From positions 1,178,001 to 1,242,000 of the forward strand of contig JAZKJL010000005.1 in the NCBI GenBank assembly GCA_040384325.1: 64,000 nt of DNA. Reading direction: 5' to 3'. Positions within the stretch are counted from its first letter, which is position 1; each line of letters begins with the position of its first letter. The position numbers were made by a program, and so were the translations under genes. Positions 62,721-64,000 of the stretch are shown here, piece after piece. The DNA is from JACMLX01 sp040384325 (GTDB taxonomy: Bacteria > Gemmatimonadota > Gemmatimonadetes > Gemmatimonadales > Gemmatimonadaceae). A model generated the notes under the pieces. It did not search any database, was not told the DNA's origin, and saw only the letters and a list, made by a program, of their open reading frames with translations.

Positions 62721-64000
62721 CGCCCGTGATCCGCACCCGCGTCAGCAACCTGTTCGACCGCGAGGCACTCTCGCTGCTCTGGCACTACCTGCGCCCGCAT
62801 CGTCTCTCGCTGGTGGTGGCCGTGCTGGGCGCGATCCTGCAGTCGCTGCTGGTGTTGCCGGTGCTCTGGCTGCTCCGACACGCCTTCGACGTCACGATTC
62901 CGGCGGGCAACGTGCGCGGGCTGGTGGCCATCGGCGGCATCATCCTGCTCGTACGCGCCGTGGGAAGCGGGCTGTCGCTGCTGCTGCGGCGTCGCATGCT
63001 GCGCCTGGTGAAGGGCGCGGTGACGGACCTGCGCCTGGACCTGCTCTCGTCGCTGCTGCACCAGTCGCGCGAGCAGCACGATGCGATGGACCTGTCGCAG
63101 GCACACACGCGGGTGGTGCAGGAGAGCGAACGGATCGATCGCGTGGCGACGGCAATCCTCTCCGGCCTGCTGCCCTCGCTGCTCTCGGCGGTGGGCGTGG
63201 CGATCGTGCTGCTGGTGCTCGACCTGCGGATGGCGGTGCTGGGCATGGTCGTGCTGCCGCTGGTCTGGCTGGCCGGTCGTCGGTTGCACACACGGGTCGA
63301 GTCCGACGTGCGTCGCTTCCAGCGCAGCTTCGAGGGCTTCAGCCGCGGCGTGAATTTCGTGCTCCGCCAGCTGGACGTGGTGCGACTGGCGGCGGCGGAA
63401 GCGCAGGAACTGCAGCGCCAGCGCGCGCGCCTCGACGACGTGCGCGATCAGGGCGTGCAGATGGCGATGACGTTCGCCGTGCATTCCCAGGTGCAGCGCA
63501 CGCTGATCGGGCTGGCCGGCATCAGCATCCTGGTGGTCGGCGGCATCGGTGTCGCGTCGGGTCGACTGTCGATCGGCGCCTTCATCACGTTCTACGTCGC
63601 GGCCGGGCTGCTCAACGGACACGTCGACACGGTCCTCAGTGCACTGCCCGAGATCGTGGCCGGCAACGTCTCCCTGCGCACGCTGCGCAGCATGCTGCAC
63701 GACGCCGAGCCGGAGCCGTATCAGGGCCGCACCGTGGTGCCGGCCACCGGGGCGGTGTCGTTGCACGACGTCGGATTCTCCTACGGCACCCGCCGTGTGC
63801 TGCACGCCGTGTCGCTGGACGTGGCGCCGATGGACAATGTCGCCATCGTGGGCGAGAACGGCGCCGGCAAGAGCACCATCGCGAAGCTGATCGCGGGACT
63901 GCACCGACCGCGTCACGGTCATATCCGCTGGAGTGGCGTGCCGTACGACGAGGTGCACATGCCATCGCTGCGCCGCGCCCTCGGCATGGTGCAGCAGCAC
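62717..64000 (+). CDS. ABC exporter, fused membrane and ATP-binding domains (3'-truncated)
   Basis: 428 residues are visible from ATG 62717, which overlaps the preceding stop (ATGA); the gene runs off the right edge. Six membrane spans occupy ~25-330 (LSLVVAVLGAILQSLLVLPV, LVAIGGIILLVRAVG, LLSAVGVAIVLLVLDLRMAV, GLAGISILVVGGIGVASG). The nucleotide-binding domain begins VSLHDVGFSYGTRRVLHAVS with Walker A GENGAGKST and reaches the Q-loop (LGMVQQH) before the edge. It is a half-transporter exporter (MsbA/McjD-like). In this operon it would export the glycan, lipid-linked sugar or peptide made by the upstream genes. Confidence 0.9.
   Translation, partial: MTPVIRTRVSNLFDREALSLLWHYLRPHRLSLVVAVLGAILQSLLVLPVLWLLRHAFDVTIPAGNVRGLVAIGGIILLVRAVGSGLSLLLRRRMLRLVKGAVTDLRLDLLSSLLHQSREQHDAMDLSQAHTRVVQESERIDRVATAILSGLLPSLLSAVGVAIVLLVLDLRMAVLGMVVLPLVWLAGRRLHTRVESDVRRFQRSFEGFSRGVNFVLRQLDVVRLAAAEAQELQRQRARLDDVRDQGVQMAMTFAVHSQVQRTLIGLAGISILVVGGIGVASGRLSIGAFITFYVAAGLLNGHVDTVLSALPEIVAGNVSLRTLRSMLHDAEPEPYQGRTVVPATGAVSLHDVGFSYGTRRVLHAVSLDVAPMDNVAIVGENGAGKSTIAKLIAGLHRPRHGHIRWSGVPYDEVHMPSLRRALGMVQQH

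Noticed and set aside
1..64000. rRNA, tRNA, riboswitch or prophage
   Set aside because: I saw no recognisable rRNA, tRNA cloverleaf, riboswitch or phage structural gene; weak tRNAs could still be missed by eye.

Overview
The window is high-GC DNA, roughly two thirds G+C by eye, densely packed with genes on both strands. It carries no rRNA, tRNA, CRISPR array or phage genes that I could see. Several features fit a soil or freshwater Gemmatimonadota-like bacterium. There is a SusC/SusD outer-membrane pair in a high-GC background, and there are many secreted hydrolases with Tat-like (RRDF, RREF) or lipoprotein leaders. There is also an ECF sigma factor with a SnoaL tail, plus amidohydrolases and peptidases typical of a carbohydrate- and peptide-scavenging heterotroph. 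The phylum is inferred from gene content; no marker gene is present.

Layout. 1-5.1 kb: the 3' part of a ThuA/PQQ-sugar-dehydrogenase fusion, a divergent M19 dipeptidase homologue, a YHYH-domain lipoprotein overlapping an EF-hand protein, and a lipoprotein. 5.2-7.5 kb: SulP anion transporter plus beta-carbonic anhydrase operon. 7.6-24.6 kb: mostly carbohydrate functions (GH29 fucosidase, DUF1080 protein, sugar isomerase-like protein, a 957-residue unrecognised secreted protein, a six-hairpin glycosidase coupled to galactose mutarotase). These are mixed with a VOC dioxygenase, a duplicated cupredoxin-like lipoprotein, an MFS transporter, a solitary clan-CD-like protein and an M20 amidohydrolase. 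24.6-25.2 kb: a GxxExxY gene bounded by long G-rich inverted repeats. 25.2-31.2 kb: VOC protein and ECF sigma factor, NIPSNAP protein, P1 peptidase, N-acyl-D-amino-acid deacylase, small membrane protein. 31.2-35.6 kb: an Rbs-type sugar ABC transporter (ATPase, permease, binding protein) followed by an aldo/keto reductase. 35.6-39.7 kb: polysaccharide deacetylase and a three-domain kinase/M23/aminotransferase fusion. 39.9-44.7 kb: SusC-SusD, ended by a strong terminator. 44.8-53.9 kb: gamma-glutamyltransferase, small membrane proteins, Na+/H+ antiporter, PNPOx-fold protein and a giant LuxR-ATPase regulator. 54.2-64 kb: SGNH lipoprotein, SGNH/MBOAT O-acylation pair, SMP-30 protein, then a tightly overlapped operon (PqqD-like, two GT2 glycosyltransferases, PF14907-type nucleotidyltransferase, ABC exporter) that runs off the right edge.

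The most unusual signals are non-genic. Three loci (24.6-25.2, 53.92-54.19 and 55.70-55.93 kb) are bounded by near-identical ~35-bp G-rich terminal inverted repeats. One encloses a GxxExxY (PD-(D/E)XK-like) gene whose stop codon and last ten codons lie inside the repeat. The two short copies share a conserved internal hairpin, as non-autonomous derivatives might. A separate 264-bp element with 25-bp inverted repeats and CTAG at both ends looks like an IS5-type MITE, and a 154-bp inverted repeat sits at 47.1-47.25 kb. The best candidate for an undescribed gene system is the PqqD/GT2/GT2/nucleotidyltransferase/ABC operon at the right edge.
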